From contig BAABWY010000002.1 of the NCBI GenBank assembly GCA_040367435.1, positions 248,001 to 312,000 of the forward strand: DNA of 64,000 bases. The letters run 5' to 3'. A program made the translations under genes and the position numbers. Positions within the stretch are counted from its first letter, which is position 1. Each line of letters begins with the position of its first letter. The notes beneath the pieces are model-generated. The model worked only from the letters and a program-made list of their open reading frames with translations, was not told the DNA's origin and did not search any database. Shown here piece after piece: positions 62,879 to 64,000 of this stretch. This stretch comes from Hyphomicrobiales bacterium 4NK60-0047b (GTDB taxonomy: Bacteria > Pseudomonadota > Alphaproteobacteria > Rhizobiales > HXMU1428-3).

Positions 62879-63676
62879 CTACTCCCTCAATGTTTCTTTG
62901 ATACAATCAATCATACGTGATTGAGACGGAAATGAAGAAACATCAACAAAAGGAAGCTCAATCCCAAGCTGCTGATCAACCAACTCACATTTCAAAACAT
63001 CAGCAACCGTCTCAGAGAGACAAAAATGCTGAATATTTACCACATGTTGTTTAAGGTCATAAAGCTTCATCAAAGAACTATAAACCCGCGCTGTTCGGGG
63101 AGACATAAGAACAACGGCCCCTATTTCATTGTTTTTTAGCTCGTTAATCAATTCTGATGATAACTCATTCGCTTCCTTCATTTGATAACAAATAACATCT
63201 TCAAACTGATGCTTCATAGGCGTATGATCAGATTCAAACTCAACTTTTAAAGCAAACGACTGTTCATCTCCGCGTAAATTAACAATGCGTTTTGAAATAC
63301 CATCATCACAACCTTGATCATATTCACGAATAAGCGGTAGTAAACCTTCAGCCCGCCCTGGTCCAACTCGTACATCTTTAAAACCAATCAACCGTGCCAA
63401 CTCTCCCGTCGCCTTTCCAACAGTAAAAAAGGGCAGGTGAGTATATTTTTCAAAATCTTTCATTTGAGAAAAAGCACGGACCCCATTTCGGCTCGTCGCC
63501 ACCAAAGCACCAACAGGAGGAGAGTTCAAAAACAACTGAGGATCAAGATCTAAAAATTCAACATCAAGCAAAGAATAGAAAGTTGGAGTAACAGAAACAG
63601 CCAGGTCAGCAGCCTCAAGCTCTTCACAAAATCTTCGAGCATCTAATTCTGGTCGCGTGATCCATATCTTAAACAA
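62879..63676 (-). CDS. hemD: Uroporphyrinogen-III synthase
   Basis: The protein has 265 residues. It cyclises hydroxymethylbilane to uroporphyrinogen III, the branch point for both haem and cobalamin. The family is poorly conserved; landmarks are IWITRPELDARRFCEELEAA at the start, PVGALVATSRNGVRAF, FFTVGKATGELARLIGFKDV, GDEQSFAL and IGAVVLMSPRTARVYSSLM. The start is a TTG with GGAG about ten bases upstream. It lies directly downstream of hemC. Confidence 0.88.
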   Translation of the reverse strand: MFKIWITRPELDARRFCEELEAADLAVSVTPTFYSLLDVEFLDLDPQLFLNSPPVGALVATSRNGVRAFSQMKDFEKYTHLPFFTVGKATGELARLIGFKDVRVGPGRAEGLLPLIREYDQGCDDGISKRIVNLRGDEQSFALKVEFESDHTPMKHQFEDVICYQMKEANELSSELINELKNNEIGAVVLMSPRTARVYSSLMKLYDLKQHVVNIQHFCLSETVADVLKCELVDQQLGIELPFVDVSSFPSQSRMIDCIKETLRE

Positions 63677-63771
63677 ATTTAAAAGATCTCCACAAATGGT
63701 ACTCAGCTCAAAGCCTATTAGAAAGTCGACAACTTATATTGGCCTTTGTTATACTAAGAGGTCTAGCCCCC

Positions 63772-64000
63772 CTACTCAACAAGGGACGCTAAAAATTCTG
63801 GTCCAGCTTTTTCAATCAAGCTTTGAGCGCTCTCAATTCCGATCTCAGTCGCTTTGTCAATCGAGCCTTTACGGTCATCAAAAAAAGAACGCTCTCCATT
63901 ATGAGCTAAAATTTCACCTCGAAAGCGGATCTGATCATCTTCTATTTCAGCCAAAGCTGCAATAGGTGTACGACAAGATCCATCAAGCTTCCTTAAAAAA
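63772..64000 (-). CDS. hemC: Hydroxymethylbilane synthase (porphobilinogen deaminase), C-terminal part
   Basis: The last 75 residues are present; the rest lies beyond the right edge. The edge encodes FLRKLDGSCRTPI, the conserved segment with the Cys that binds the dipyrromethane cofactor, followed by RFRGEILAHNGERSFFDDRK and a C-terminus ending GPEFLASLVE. It assembles four porphobilinogens into hydroxymethylbilane, the substrate of HemD, whose gene follows 95 bp downstream. Confidence 0.93.
   Translation of the reverse strand, partial: FLRKLDGSCRTPIAALAEIEDDQIRFRGEILAHNGERSFFDDRKGSIDKATEIGIESAQSLIEKAGPEFLASLVE

Overview
The window looks like chromosomal DNA of an AT-rich alphaproteobacterium, most likely Rhizobiales/Hyphomicrobiales or a close relative. 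The evidence is the hemC-hemD-mitofilin-hemY order at the right edge, the giant NAD-dependent glutamate dehydrogenase at the left edge, the aerobic-type cobalamin genes (cobN, cobO, cobQ, cobC, cobK, cobL), and a helix-hairpin-helix tail of a kind I associate with rhizobial proteins, here fused to ribosomal protein L19. G+C looks near 40% by eye. No phage, transposase or CRISPR locus is visible.

Layout. 1-6.0 kb: 5' part of the glutamate dehydrogenase gene, then two TPM-domain genes and lemA, all on the minus strand. 6.5-8.0 kb: a secreted, extremely basic protein built from about 18 repeats. 8.3-14.4 kb: a D-2-hydroxyacid dehydrogenase, a diguanylate cyclase with a degenerate receiver, and two secreted SH3 proteins (a VanX-like dipeptidase and a caspase-like protease). 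14.0-16.5 kb: a LysR regulator divergent from a secreted cyclase-family hydrolase. 16.6-24.1 kb: housekeeping genes (tRNA-Gly, thioredoxin-TPR, Lon-N domain, Trm112, rplS, leuC), a TetR regulator and a secreted trypsin-like protease. 24.1-33.6 kb: ilvA, a three-domain acyl-ACP/phospholipid acyltransferase, several very small secreted or membrane proteins, and an adenylate cyclase paired with a CRP-like regulator. 33.8-41.2 kb: katA divergent from oxyR, murJ, trpS, a DUF2200 gene and an orphan iron-binding protein. 41.4-58.8 kb: a cobalamin cluster covering cobalt insertion, adenosylation, amidation, side-chain and nucleotide-loop steps plus two corrin-ring steps (cobK, cobL), interrupted by a broken DUF4238 gene. 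58.9-64 kb: hemY, mitofilin-like, hemD and the end of hemC.

The most unusual content is between the genes. Six copies of a roughly 120-155 nt element each fold into four consecutive hairpins whose stems differ in sequence between copies but keep their pairing. A second, shorter hairpin element (about 35-40 nt) occurs alone, in a four-fold 50-nt tandem array before murJ, nested inside copies of itself near 5.3 kb, and inserted inside three of the six large elements. In one place it supplies the last codons of a protein, and in others it abuts ribosome binding sites. Every copy of both families that I found has the same orientation, although the neighbouring genes lie on both strands. I recognise neither family; this looks like an undescribed interspersed mosaic repeat system.

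Smaller points of note are a predicted structured leader before rplS, an adjacent cAMP-producer/cAMP-sensor pair, and the absence of any recognisable B12 riboswitch across the cobalamin cluster.
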